Shown here: positions 53,522-61,572 of the stretch, one piece after another
How the letters are laid out: each line of letters begins with the position of its first letter
Position numbering within the stretch: position 1 is the first letter of the stretch
NCBI GenBank assembly: GCA_050291935.1
Contig: JBNKKR010000012.1
Span: 21,661 to 85,660, forward strand
Reading direction: 5' to 3'
Source of the DNA: Desulfocapsa sp050291935
GTDB taxonomy: Bacteria > Desulfobacterota > Desulfobulbia > Desulfobulbales > Desulfocapsaceae
Length of the DNA stretch: 64,000 nt
Position numbers and translations under genes: made by a program
The notes under the pieces: model-generated
Told to the model about the DNA's origin: nothing
Databases searched by the model: none
What the model saw: the letters and a program-made list of their open reading frames with translations, nothing else

Positions 53522-54568
53522 ATGGATACTATCAACGCCCTTTCAGCAATTCGCGCTATAGGTTCTTCTACCTCAGATGGAGGGACCAGGCAGCAATTTC
53601 AACAGCAGGCCCAACCGGGGCAAATCCTAACTGCCACCGTTCTTGAAAAAACTGACAACAACCTCTTCTACCTTGATATTCTCGGCAACAAAATATTGGC
53701 CCAAAGTGATAGTGTGTCTCTTAGTCCAGGAGTAAAATTAAAGCTTGAGGTAGTCAGCACTTCACCAGAATTTGAATTAAAGATAGTTTCAAAAGACCAA
53801 GCACTTTTTTTTGGAAAAACATTGACGCTGTTAGAAGAGAACCTCGATATTAGCAATCTGCTCACAAAAATAGAAACAAGCCAATCATCCATTTTAAAGG
53901 AACTTTCTTCTCAATCGCAAAATGGATTAAAAGAGTTTTTTTCTCTACAACATTCATTTTTAGACGGGAATACCCGCGGCGAACATTTGAAACTTTTACT
54001 GGACAAACTTGGCCTCAACATTGAATCCATCCTTGCATCAAACACAAAGACGGATGGTTGTGGTCAAACGTTAAAGTCAGCCCTGGTTGAAATTACAACT
54101 CTTCTGCAAAGTGGCAGTGAGCTTGCGGAAATTACGCACAAACTTATCGGCACCATTGAACTGTATCAACTTGCTCAACTTAAGTTAAATGATGACAACC
54201 TTTTGCTCTTTCCGCTACCACTTCCATTTCTTAACCATGGATATCTTATTGTAAATAAAGATGAAAATGGCAGAGCAACCTACGAGGGAAATATTGCAAA
54301 ACAATTTTCTCTTCATCTCAACTTGGAGCCTTTGGGCAACCTGGAAATTTCTTTTCTCGAAAGTGGCGATGGAATATATGTCAGATTTCTTTGTGATTCC
54401 GAGGAAAAAGCTATCTTTACCAAAAGTTACCAAGAGGATTTAAAAGACCTGCTCAGCGAAAAAAAAGTCCTTGGTCTTAGTTTTAGTGATGGGGCACAAA
54501 CACCTGCTCACACCCTTATTCAGCAAGTTATTCCTGTTGGGAAAGGTATCCTTGACACAAAAATATAG
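53522..54568 (+). CDS. Second FliK-like protein (YlqG-type)
   Basis: A 348-residue protein with a helical, Ser/Gln/Leu-rich N-terminal region and a C-terminal stretch (QFSLHLNLEPLGNLEISFLE, then DGIYVRFLCDSEEKAI) that matches the Flg_hook domain pattern of FliK. It is distinct from the fliK at 2.3 kb. It is followed 6 nt later by an FlhB C-domain protein, the same pairing as ylqG-ylqH in Bacillus. Its role may be an accessory export switch. Confidence 0.65.
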   Translation: MDTINALSAIRAIGSSTSDGGTRQQFQQQAQPGQILTATVLEKTDNNLFYLDILGNKILAQSDSVSLSPGVKLKLEVVSTSPEFELKIVSKDQALFFGKTLTLLEENLDISNLLTKIETSQSSILKELSSQSQNGLKEFFSLQHSFLDGNTRGEHLKLLLDKLGLNIESILASNTKTDGCGQTLKSALVEITTLLQSGSELAEITHKLIGTIELYQLAQLKLNDDNLLLFPLPLPFLNHGYLIVNKDENGRATYEGNIAKQFSLHLNLEPLGNLEISFLESGDGIYVRFLCDSEEKAIFTKSYQEDLKDLLSEKKVLGLSFSDGAQTPAHTLIQQVIPVGKGILDTKI

Positions 54569-54574
54569 CAACAA

Positions 54575-54868
54575 ATGAAAAAGAAAGATGTCGAAAAGGC
54601 AGTTGCGATTTTATATGATTCCCAAAAAGCTTCATCGCCAAGGGTAGTCGCCAGTGGAAAAGGCGAAATTGCACGACAAATTATCAAGACTGCTAAAGAA
54701 GCAGGAGTGTATATACAAGAAGACGCAAACCTTGTTGAGTTACTCTCTAAAATTGAATTGGGGAAAGAAATCCCCACTGAACTCTACCAGACTGTAGCAG
54801 AAGTACTCGCCTTCGTTTACCAAGTAAATGAAAAGTTTAAGGAAAAAATAGGCCGAACAGACCCATAA
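54575..54868 (+). CDS. FlhB C-terminal-domain-like protein (FlhX/YlqH type)
   Basis: A 97-residue protein matching the part of FlhB downstream of the NPTH site: PRVVASGKGEIARQIIKTAK aligns with the FlhB segment after APVVLAKG, and IELGKEIPTELYQTVAEVLA with the FlhB DLGATIPEEMFKAVAEILA region. It has no membrane part and no NPTH. In other bacteria such FlhX proteins can replace the cleaved FlhB C-domain. A strong terminator follows. Confidence 0.88.
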   Translation: MKKKDVEKAVAILYDSQKASSPRVVASGKGEIARQIIKTAKEAGVYIQEDANLVELLSKIELGKEIPTELYQTVAEVLAFVYQVNEKFKEKIGRTDP

Positions 54869-54880
54869 GATAAAATTCTT

Positions 54881-54925
54881 AAAATCAGTCACAATCCTGC
54901 CTCACAAGGCTGTGACTGATTTTTT
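54881..54925 (+). terminator. Rho-independent terminator after the FlhX gene
   Basis: AAAATCAGTCACA (54881-54893) and TGTGACTGATTTT (54911-54923) form a perfect 13-bp stem, with GCC/GGC pairing in the loop and a T-run. It may also serve the converging small gene from the other strand. Confidence 0.92.
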
Positions 54926-54934
54926 GTACCGCTA

Positions 54935-55183
54935 TCAAACTTTTTTGGCAGATGCCCGTTTGGCAGCCTTCAATGGATTGATACGAACAGTTGCAACGGT
55001 AATCTCTGGTTTGGCATGGGTGGCGAAATTACATATCCCCAAACGCCATTTAGCCTCTGGTTTAAGATACGATTTGCAAAACTGTGCTCCCGATTCTTCC
55101 ACTATTCTTTCACATCCCGTACAACTTTCAACCACTGGCTGAAAGTTTCTTTCACTATAACTCATTGCTGTCTGAGTCTGCAT
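54935..55183 (-). CDS. Small Cys-containing protein of unknown function
   Basis: An 82-residue protein with four Cys (21, 24, 36, 51; CTGC, then FCKSY and GICNFATH) and a Lys/Ala-rich basic tail. The spacing suits an Fe-S cluster or zinc site. ATG 55183 is chosen because GGAGGG stands just upstream; an in-frame start at 55207 lacks this. It looks like a conserved small family of anaerobic bacteria but I cannot name it. It is monocistronic, converging on FlhX. Confidence 0.7.
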   Translation of the reverse strand: MQTQTAMSYSERNFQPVVESCTGCERIVEESGAQFCKSYLKPEAKWRLGICNFATHAKPEITVATVRINPLKAAKRASAKKV

Positions 55184-55495
55184 GTTACCCTCCGTATGGC
55201 AAAACAATTATATAACATACTGTAGAAACTACTTATTTTCAATAAAAACAGAAAGAAAATTTCTAGCATACCATCTTGAATGATATTCAACAAGAACTTT
55301 ATTTCTTATTTTTAATTAAACAGGAGAATCTAATCTAAGACTATTTCTCTTAAAATGACAATAATATCATTGATAAACTTGTAATCTCCAATTGCATGAT
55401 ATACAATGAGTTTTTGTAATTGGTACGAAAATTTCTCAAAAATAAGCGTATTACAGTAATACAATCAAATTTTGTTTCATGTAGGAGAATAAGAC
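55184..55495. other. AT-rich 312-nt intergenic region with a palindrome before pilC
   Basis: No gene is supported here. It holds the promoter side of the small Cys protein and of pilC. GTATTAC, one base, GTAATAC (55448-55462) is a perfect 15-nt palindrome 33 nt before the pilC start and may be an operator. No clear -35/-10 pair was identified. TAGGAG (about 55482-55487) is the pilC ribosome-binding site. Confidence 0.5.
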
Positions 55496-56704
55496 ATGCC
55501 TATTTATACCTGGAAAGGTATCAACGCATATGGGGAGAAGCGAAAAGGTGAGATTGAGGCACCAGATCAAGTGGCGGCTCTTGCACACACAAAACGTCTT
55601 CGTATCAAAGAAGTAGTAATAAAAGAGAAACCCAAAGATCTTTTAGAAAATGTTTCTTTCTTTAAGCCTAGAGTTAAAGGTAAAGATATTGTTATTTTTA
55701 CGAGACAGCTATCAACTATGATCAACTCTGGCTTACCCCTGGTTCAAAGCCTAGATGTGCTAGGAAAACAACAAGAAAATATGACATTTAAAAGGGTAAT
55801 ATTAGACATTAAAAAAGATGTTGAAACAGGAACAACTTTTGCAGACTCAATGCGCAAACATCCAAAAGTTTTTGACAATCTTTTTTCCAATATGATCGAA
55901 GCTGGTGAAACTGGTGGTATCTTAGATACTATTCTTGGTAGATTAGCTGTATTTATGGAAAAATCAATGGCGTTAAAGAAGCGAATAAAAGGTGCAATGA
56001 CTTACCCTGCAATCTGCCTTGGAATATCCGCTTTAATCTTAATAGTTATTCTTGTCTTTGTTATCCCCGTTTTCGAAGAAATGTTTACTAGTTTCGGCTC
56101 AGCACTACCTTTACCTACTCAGATTGTAGTTTCTGCTTCAAATTCATTCAAATCTAACTTTATTTGGATTTTTTTGGGATGCTTTCTTTTATTTTTTAGT
56201 TTAAAAAAAATTTACAACTCAGAAAAAGGAAGAAAGAAAATTGATATTATACTTCTTAAAACACCTGTTGTTGGATTATTAATAAGAAAAGTAGCTGTGT
56301 CAAAATTTACTAGAACTTTAAGTACGATGCTTCAAAGTGGGGTTCCGATATTAGATGCATTACAAGTTGTGGCAAGAACTGCAGGAAACAAAGTAATCGA
56401 AGCAGCAGTTTTTCGTGTCGCCGATAACATCGCTGAGGGAAGACCTATTGCTGAACCACTTGAAGAAAGCGGCGTTTTCCCAAATATGGTTGTTCAGATG
56501 ATTAATGTTGGTGAATCAGTTGGAGCACTTGATACTATGCTAGCTAAAATTGCAGATTTTTATGACGGTGAAGTTGATCAGGCTGTGGAAAACTTAACTG
56601 CAATGATTGAACCTTTTATGATGGTTTTTTTAGGTGTAATAATTGGTGGTCTCGTAATTGCGATGTACCTACCAATATTTTCAATGGCCGGCGCTGTTGG
56701 TTAA
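55496..56704 (+). CDS. pilC: Orphan PilC/GspF-type inner membrane platform protein
   Basis: A 402-residue protein of the T2SS-F/PilC family: YTWKGINAYGEKRKGEIEAP at the start, two T2SS-F domains (FTRQLSTMINSGLPLVQSLD at about residue 68, FTRTLSTMLQSGVPILDALQ at about 272) and three membrane helices, the last ending in YLPIFSMAGAVG. It is the inner-membrane platform of type IV pili. No pilB, pilT or pilin gene is adjacent, so its partners must be elsewhere. The region looks more AT-rich than its neighbours. Confidence 0.93.
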   Translation: MPIYTWKGINAYGEKRKGEIEAPDQVAALAHTKRLRIKEVVIKEKPKDLLENVSFFKPRVKGKDIVIFTRQLSTMINSGLPLVQSLDVLGKQQENMTFKRVILDIKKDVETGTTFADSMRKHPKVFDNLFSNMIEAGETGGILDTILGRLAVFMEKSMALKKRIKGAMTYPAICLGISALILIVILVFVIPVFEEMFTSFGSALPLPTQIVVSASNSFKSNFIWIFLGCFLLFFSLKKIYNSEKGRKKIDIILLKTPVVGLLIRKVAVSKFTRTLSTMLQSGVPILDALQVVARTAGNKVIEAAVFRVADNIAEGRPIAEPLEESGVFPNMVVQMINVGESVGALDTMLAKIADFYDGEVDQAVENLTAMIEPFMMVFLGVIIGGLVIAMYLPIFSMAGAVG

Positions 56705-56772
56705 TGACCAGTATAATTCCCTTTTATCATGCCACAAAACAAACTATTAAGACTAAACTTATATACTTTTTA

Positions 56773-56800
56773 TTGACATTATTTTTCTGGCACATATCAT
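56773..56800 (+). promoter_or_regulatory. Sigma-70-type promoter for the IHF/HU gene
   Basis: TTGACA (56773-56778), a 16-nt spacer and TATCAT (56795-56800) match the housekeeping consensus well, 47 nt before the ATG. Confidence 0.6.
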
Positions 56801-56846
56801 ATGATTATATATTTTCACAATTTAAACAATTGAGGAGGATCAACCT

Positions 56847-57134
56847 ATGACTCTTACAAAAGCTGATTTAGTACAGCAAGTATACAAATCACACGGTTCT
56901 TTAACAAAAGCTCAGGCAACCGATTCCGTTGAAGCCTTTTTGAGGATTTCCAAAGCGTCTCTTATTGGTGGTACTGATTTACTGTTAAGTGGATTTGGGA
57001 AATTTAATGTAAAAGACAAAAAATCTCGCAGAGGAAGAAATCCTCAAACGGGTGATGAGCTTACTTTGGACGCTAGGCGGGTGGTAACCTTTAAGCCTTC
57101 TGGAATATTGCGCGAAAAAATTAACGAAGCGTAG
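56847..57134 (+). CDS. IHF/HU-family DNA-binding protein
   Basis: A 95-residue bacterial histone-like protein with the family body (MTLTKADLVQQVYKSHGSLT, LLLSGFGKFNVKDKKSRRGR, NPQTGDELTLDARRVVTFKP). The NPQTG turn carries the intercalating proline, and the ending SGILREKINEA is closest to IHF-alpha, though HU is possible. IHF typically bends DNA at sigma-54 promoters, two of which occur in this window. GAGGAGG precedes the ATG and it has its own promoter and terminator. Confidence 0.93.
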   Translation: MTLTKADLVQQVYKSHGSLTKAQATDSVEAFLRISKASLIGGTDLLLSGFGKFNVKDKKSRRGRNPQTGDELTLDARRVVTFKPSGILREKINEA

Positions 57135-57168
57135 CGTAACACAATTTAGTTAACATCATTTTCAGTGG

Positions 57169-57206
57169 AAAGCCTGTATTGATTATTTATCGATACAGGC
57201 TTTTTT
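57169..57206 (+). terminator. Rho-independent terminator after the IHF/HU gene
   Basis: AAAGCCTGTAT (57169-57179) pairs with ATACAGGCTTT (57193-57203); four further pairs extend the stem to a 5-nt loop, followed by Ts. Confidence 0.93.
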
Positions 57207-57233
57207 GTGTTTCTCATTAGTATTTAATTTTTC

Positions 57234-58166
57234 ATGCTTATACCAACCATCAATACTGTTCCCATTGACACCATTACAATAAACGATATCTGGTATTTTT
57301 CTAAGTATCAAAATAAGGAACAGGACAAGCTTACAGCAGAGGCAACAGGAAGACTGCTCTTCCCTCCAGTAGTAGTAACAAATGGAGAAAAAAATGAACT
57401 GCTGTGTGGTCATGACAGGTTTTTTGATTTTTGTCAGCACTTTCCAGACACGACTCAGATTGCAGTTATCAGTCTACCTGATACACTTTCAATGGAGCAA
57501 AAAATTGAATATTCCTTGCACGATAAATTATCAACAACGGGCTTTAGCCCAATGGAAAAGGCATCATTTCTCAACCTTTGCGGTCAACACCTCAAAAACG
57601 AGACTATTTGCAATACAATATTACCCAAATTTGGCGAAAAACCACAAGTTTACATTCTAGAACAATTTTTACTGCTGTTAAGTCTTGAACAAGAAATACA
57701 ACATAGCATCCATTGTGGTAAAATTTCGGCAAAAATTGGACGTGAACTAGTAACACTTCCAATTTCCGACAGACGTATCCTTCACGAACTCTTTATCCTT
57801 TTAGAACTGGGTGGTGGTAAACAGAAACGACTTCTGTCTTTATGTAAGGATTTAGCAAATAGAAATCAGCAAACAATCCTCTCTCTTCTGAAAGAAGATG
57901 AATACCAAAAGATTCTGACAAGTAGCGAGATGAACACCCCTCAGAAAGGGACAAGACTCCTCTCGTTGTTGTTTAAGCGGTTGTTTCCCGAAAGTACTGC
58001 TGCTGAAGAAGAATTTCAAAAAAAGATTTCAAGCCTGCATTTGCCAGCAAGTTGTACTGTAGAACATGATCCCATATTTGAAAGAGATAGGATAGAAGTA
58101 AGAGTACAATTTAACGATTTTAATCAGTTACAAAAAAACGCCGCAATTTTTAAAAACCTGGAGTGA
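57234..58166 (+). CDS. ParB-like-domain orphan protein
   Basis: A 310-residue protein whose first 110 residues have a ParB/Srx-like pattern (VPIDTITINDIWYFSKYQNK, then FPPVVVTNGEKNELLCGHDR, the last part like the GHRR motif). A helical region follows (residues about 115-260), and the C-terminus (CTVEHDPIFERDRIEVRVQF) is reminiscent of other ParB-like orphans. No ParA gene is adjacent. No ribosome-binding site was seen before ATG 57234. Its last 17 nt overlap the converging ribD 3' end. Confidence 0.5.
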   Translation: MLIPTINTVPIDTITINDIWYFSKYQNKEQDKLTAEATGRLLFPPVVVTNGEKNELLCGHDRFFDFCQHFPDTTQIAVISLPDTLSMEQKIEYSLHDKLSTTGFSPMEKASFLNLCGQHLKNETICNTILPKFGEKPQVYILEQFLLLLSLEQEIQHSIHCGKISAKIGRELVTLPISDRRILHELFILLELGGGKQKRLLSLCKDLANRNQQTILSLLKEDEYQKILTSSEMNTPQKGTRLLSLLFKRLFPESTAAEEEFQKKISSLHLPASCTVEHDPIFERDRIEVRVQFNDFNQLQKNAAIFKNLE

Positions 58167-59292
58167 AGAAATCTCCCTGGACAAGGAGATCTTCACCACA
58201 AGGTTGGTATATAACATTTTGTAGTCTAGGTGCGCTTTTCTGATCCTCGACGTAAAAATCAGCTAAAAGTGCGTTTCCATAAGAACCTGCAAAGATAGAG
58301 GCCATAAAAAGGGTCACCCTATCAACCAAACCTTTTTTCAAAAAGCTCGAATGTATTCTGCCACCACCTTCCACCAACAGTGAGCAGATGCCACGACTGC
58401 CAAGTTCTGCCAATAGTAGATCCAACTTTAAGGAACCATCGTTTTCTTGAGCGATGAGTAGCACTTCCACATTCGCAAGGCCCATTAACTGCTCTTTTTT
58501 CTTTGCATCAGCATCGTTACTACAACAAACAATTGTTTTTGCATGAGAATCAAGATGAAGAATTTTTGCATCTAAAGAAATCTTTAGTGATGTATCCAGG
58601 ACGACCCGGATTGGATCAGCCCCACTCTGATCAATACGTGTCGTAAGTGTTGGATCATCCGCAACTAAAGTTCCACTGCCAATAAGTATTGCATCAACTG
58701 CATCTCTTAGTTGGTGAAGCTTTTTTCGACTTTCCTTCCCTGTTATCTTCCCTGGTACAGATTGTTGATAAGAAAGTCTGCCATCAAGGCTTATTCCCGC
58801 TTTCATGATTACAAAAGGAAGTGATGTCTTAATATGTTTTAGAAACGGAAGATTTATTTCACAACAGTCACGCTCTAAAACCCCGCTCCGTACCTCTACG
58901 CCATTCTCACGTAAATAGCAGGCTCCACTACCGCTAACCAGAGGATTTGGATCGGTTATTCCAACTATCACACGTTTAATGCCGGATTTCACGATGGCAT
59001 GACTGCAAGGAGGAGTTCGGCCCGTATGGTTACAAGGCTCAAGTGTCACGTACATGGTTGCCCCAACAACACTTTCTGGGCAGCTTTGCAAAGCATTTAT
59101 CTCTGCGTGGGGTGTCCCCGCTTTTTTATGGTATCCTTTGCTTAGAATCTTTCCATTTTTGGTAATCACCGCACCGACACACGGGTTAGGAGCTGTTCTT
59201 CCCAATCCTTTTCTGGCCTCTAAGAGAGCAAGAGCCATAAAGTAGTCATCAGAACCATTTGGGTAGTTATTAGGATCAGGAACCTGAATCAT
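58150..59292 (-). CDS. ribD: Bifunctional riboflavin biosynthesis deaminase/reductase RibD
   Basis: RibD deaminates and reduces the GTP-derived pyrimidine in riboflavin synthesis. The N-terminal deaminase has the zinc site GTPHAEINAL and PCNHTGRTPPC (about residues 59-94), and the C-terminal reductase has AGISLDGRLSYQQ and LLVEGGGRIHSSF. ATG 59292 is preferred (GGAAG upstream); an in-frame start at 59316 exists. It overlaps nrdR by 17 nt. 380 aa is normal. Confidence 0.96.
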   Translation of the reverse strand: MIQVPDPNNYPNGSDDYFMALALLEARKGLGRTAPNPCVGAVITKNGKILSKGYHKKAGTPHAEINALQSCPESVVGATMYVTLEPCNHTGRTPPCSHAIVKSGIKRVIVGITDPNPLVSGSGACYLRENGVEVRSGVLERDCCEINLPFLKHIKTSLPFVIMKAGISLDGRLSYQQSVPGKITGKESRKKLHQLRDAVDAILIGSGTLVADDPTLTTRIDQSGADPIRVVLDTSLKISLDAKILHLDSHAKTIVCCSNDADAKKKEQLMGLANVEVLLIAQENDGSLKLDLLLAELGSRGICSLLVEGGGRIHSSFLKKGLVDRVTLFMASIFAGSYGNALLADFYVEDQKSAPRLQNVIYQPCGEDLLVQGDFFTPGF

Positions 59293-59758
59293 TATTTTCT
59301 TCCGCCTTGGAATCAAGTAATCCTTTTAACTCGTTCATAAATTCGTTAACATCCTTAAACTGTCGATATACTGAAGCAAATCGCACATAGGCAACTTCAT
59401 CAAGTTTTGGAAGCTCTGCCATTACCCACTCCCCAATAACACCTGAAGGGACCTCTTTGGCGGGATAATCCTGCAAATGGCTCTCAATTCTATCGACAAA
59501 TTCATCTATATCATCACAACTCACCGGTCTTTTTTCACACGCTTTTTCAAGACCAACCACCATTTTCTGCCTATCCCATACCTCCCGTCTTCCATCCTTT
59601 TTAACGAGCATGGGTAACATCACTTCCAGTCGTTCATAGGTTGTAAAGCGCTGTTCACAAGACAAACAAGAACGCCTCCTTCTGGTAATAGTGCTCTCTT
59701 TATTCAGCCTGGAATCAATTACTTTGTTATCAAGATGACCACAATAGGGACATTTCAT
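59276..59758 (-). CDS. nrdR: Transcriptional repressor NrdR
   Basis: NrdR represses ribonucleotide reductase genes according to bound ATP/dATP. The zinc ribbon is intact (Cys3, Cys6, Cys31, Cys34 with the basic RRRR between) and is followed by the ATP-cone (LPMLVKKDGRREVWDRQKMV). 160 aa is the usual size. Its place between glyA and ribD is common in this group. Confidence 0.97.
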   Translation of the reverse strand: MKCPYCGHLDNKVIDSRLNKESTITRRRRSCLSCEQRFTTYERLEVMLPMLVKKDGRREVWDRQKMVVGLEKACEKRPVSCDDIDEFVDRIESHLQDYPAKEVPSGVIGEWVMAELPKLDEVAYVRFASVYRQFKDVNEFMNELKGLLDSKAEENNDSGS

Positions 59759-59788
59759 ATCGTACCTCCAGAAAAGTTATTATAATAA

Positions 59789-61027
59789 TTACATAACTGC
59801 AGAGATTGGAAATTTTTCACAAAGATCACGAATTTCCTGACGAACAGTGGTCAACGTTTCATTGTCTCCATTGGTTAATATTTTTTCAATCCAGCTAGCT
59901 ATTAATTCCATTTCAGGAATTTTTAACCCACGGCTAGTAACAGCAGGTGTACCAACACGAATTCCAGATGTTACAAATTTTGGTTGCTTGTCAAAGGGAA
60001 TGGCATTTTTATTTGCAGTAAGCCCTGCCCTTTCAAGCAACTCTTCTGCATCTTTTCCTGTAATATTTTTACTTGTAAGATCAATAAGTAAAAGATGATT
60101 ATCGGTTCCACCGGAAACCAAACGAAAACCTTTCTTCACCAAGCTTTCGCCAAGGGCTGCCGCATTATCTATCACCTGTTGCTGATATTTTTTATACGAC
60201 TCAGTTGAGGCTTCTTTAAAAGCAACAGCCTTGGCTGCAATCACATGAACCAGCGGTCCCCCTTGAATACCTGGAAAAATCTTTGAATTAATACTTTTGG
60301 CAAATTTTTCCTTGGCAAGGATAAGTCCTCCTCGTGGACCGCGCAGCGTTTTATGCGTTGTAGTTGTAACAAAGTCCGCATAAGGGACAGGAGATGGATG
60401 GACACCCGCGGCAACAAGTCCTGCGATATGTGCCATATCCACCATAAACTTTGCGCCAATTTGATCGGCAATCTTACGAAAAGCTTCAAAATCAATATGC
60501 CTTGAATAGGAACTCGCACCTGCTACAATCATTTTAGGACGATTCTCAAAGGCAATTCGCTCCACTTCTTCCATATTGATCTTCTCAGTGTTTCGATCAA
60601 CGCCGTACGAAATAAAATTAAAGAGCTGCCCTGAAAAACTCACCCCACTTCCGTGGGTAAGATGTCCACCGTGGGCAAGGTCCATACCCAGGACTTTGTC
60701 TCCAGGTTTTAAGTTAGCAAAATAGACAGCCATATTAGCCCCTGATCCGGAATGAGGCTGCACATTGGCATACTCCGCATTAAATATTGTTTTTGCCCTT
60801 TCTATGGCGAGCGTTTCGACTTCATCGGTATATTCACAACCACCGTAATATCTCTTTTTAGGATAGCCTTCTGCATATTTATTGGTGAAGATTGATCCCT
60901 GAGCAGCCATCACTGCTTCAGAAACAATGTTTTCAGATGCAATAAGCTCAAGCTGGCTGTTTTGCCTGTCATATTCGCTATTGATATGAGTATATATTTC
61001 AAAATCTGTTTCTTTTAAGGATCCCAT
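59789..61027 (-). CDS. glyA: Serine hydroxymethyltransferase GlyA
   Basis: GlyA interconverts serine and glycine with tetrahydrofolate. The 412-residue protein has LIASENIVSEAVMAAQGS at the start, GAKFMVDMAHIAGLVAAGVH and the PLP-lysine segment VTTTTHKTLRGPRGG. Highly conserved throughout with no truncation. It is downstream of rpiB across a terminator, so it may have its own promoter. Confidence 0.98.
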   Translation of the reverse strand: MGSLKETDFEIYTHINSEYDRQNSQLELIASENIVSEAVMAAQGSIFTNKYAEGYPKKRYYGGCEYTDEVETLAIERAKTIFNAEYANVQPHSGSGANMAVYFANLKPGDKVLGMDLAHGGHLTHGSGVSFSGQLFNFISYGVDRNTEKINMEEVERIAFENRPKMIVAGASSYSRHIDFEAFRKIADQIGAKFMVDMAHIAGLVAAGVHPSPVPYADFVTTTTHKTLRGPRGGLILAKEKFAKSINSKIFPGIQGGPLVHVIAAKAVAFKEASTESYKKYQQQVIDNAAALGESLVKKGFRLVSGGTDNHLLLIDLTSKNITGKDAEELLERAGLTANKNAIPFDKQPKFVTSGIRVGTPAVTSRGLKIPEMELIASWIEKILTNGDNETLTTVRQEIRDLCEKFPISAVM

Positions 61028-61069
61028 TTCCTTTCCTCAACGTTAATTAATTATATAATGCCAAAGACG

Positions 61070-61102
61070 AAAAAGCCGGCATTCCCTTTTGGAATGCCGG
61101 CT
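61070..61102 (-). terminator. Rho-independent terminator after rpiB (minus strand)
   Basis: AGCCGGCATTCC (61074-61085) pairs with GGAATGCCGGCT (61091-61102), a perfect 12-bp stem with a 5-nt loop. On the minus strand it is followed by a T-run, so it ends the fab-rpiB transcript before glyA. Confidence 0.88.
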
Positions 61103-61126
61103 CAATTACTGTATTTGAACTAAAGC

Positions 61127-61552
61127 TCAACTGAATAACTCAACACGCCTTAAATGCCTCCCGGCAGCAAAAGAAGTCGCCAGCCATACCTCTACAATTT
61201 GTGCTGCAACTCCAGGGCCAGTGACCCTTTCTCCAAGACAGAGGACATTGGCATCGTTGTGTTCCCGGCTCATTACAGCGGTATAATAATCACTACAGAG
61301 CGCAGCCCGAATCCCATCCTTCTTATTTGCCGCCATGGACATGCCTATCCCGGTGCCACATATTAGAATACCACGCTCAGCAACTCCACTTGTAACACTT
61401 TCACAAACAGCGTCAGCAAAAGTCGGATAATCAACGGAGCTATCATCATAGCAACCAACATCCTCCACTTCATGTCCCAGCTCTTGCAACAGTGGAAGTA
61501 TTACAACTTTTAGTGCATATCCGCCATGATCAGATCCTATTGCCAGCTTCAC
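61127..61552 (-). CDS. rpiB: Ribose-5-phosphate isomerase B
   Basis: A 141-residue RpiB/LacAB-family enzyme of the pentose phosphate pathway: MKLAIGSDHGGYALKVVILP, ILICGTGIGMSMAANKKDGI (with the catalytic Cys) and SREHNDANVLCLGERVTGP. It is complete and normal in length. A role for the product in feeding heptose or nucleotide synthesis is general, not specific to this locus. Confidence 0.96.
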   Translation of the reverse strand: MKLAIGSDHGGYALKVVILPLLQELGHEVEDVGCYDDSSVDYPTFADAVCESVTSGVAERGILICGTGIGMSMAANKKDGIRAALCSDYYTAVMSREHNDANVLCLGERVTGPGVAAQIVEVWLATSFAAGRHLRRVELFS

Positions 61553-61572
61553 GTTGTCCCCAAATTTTATGA

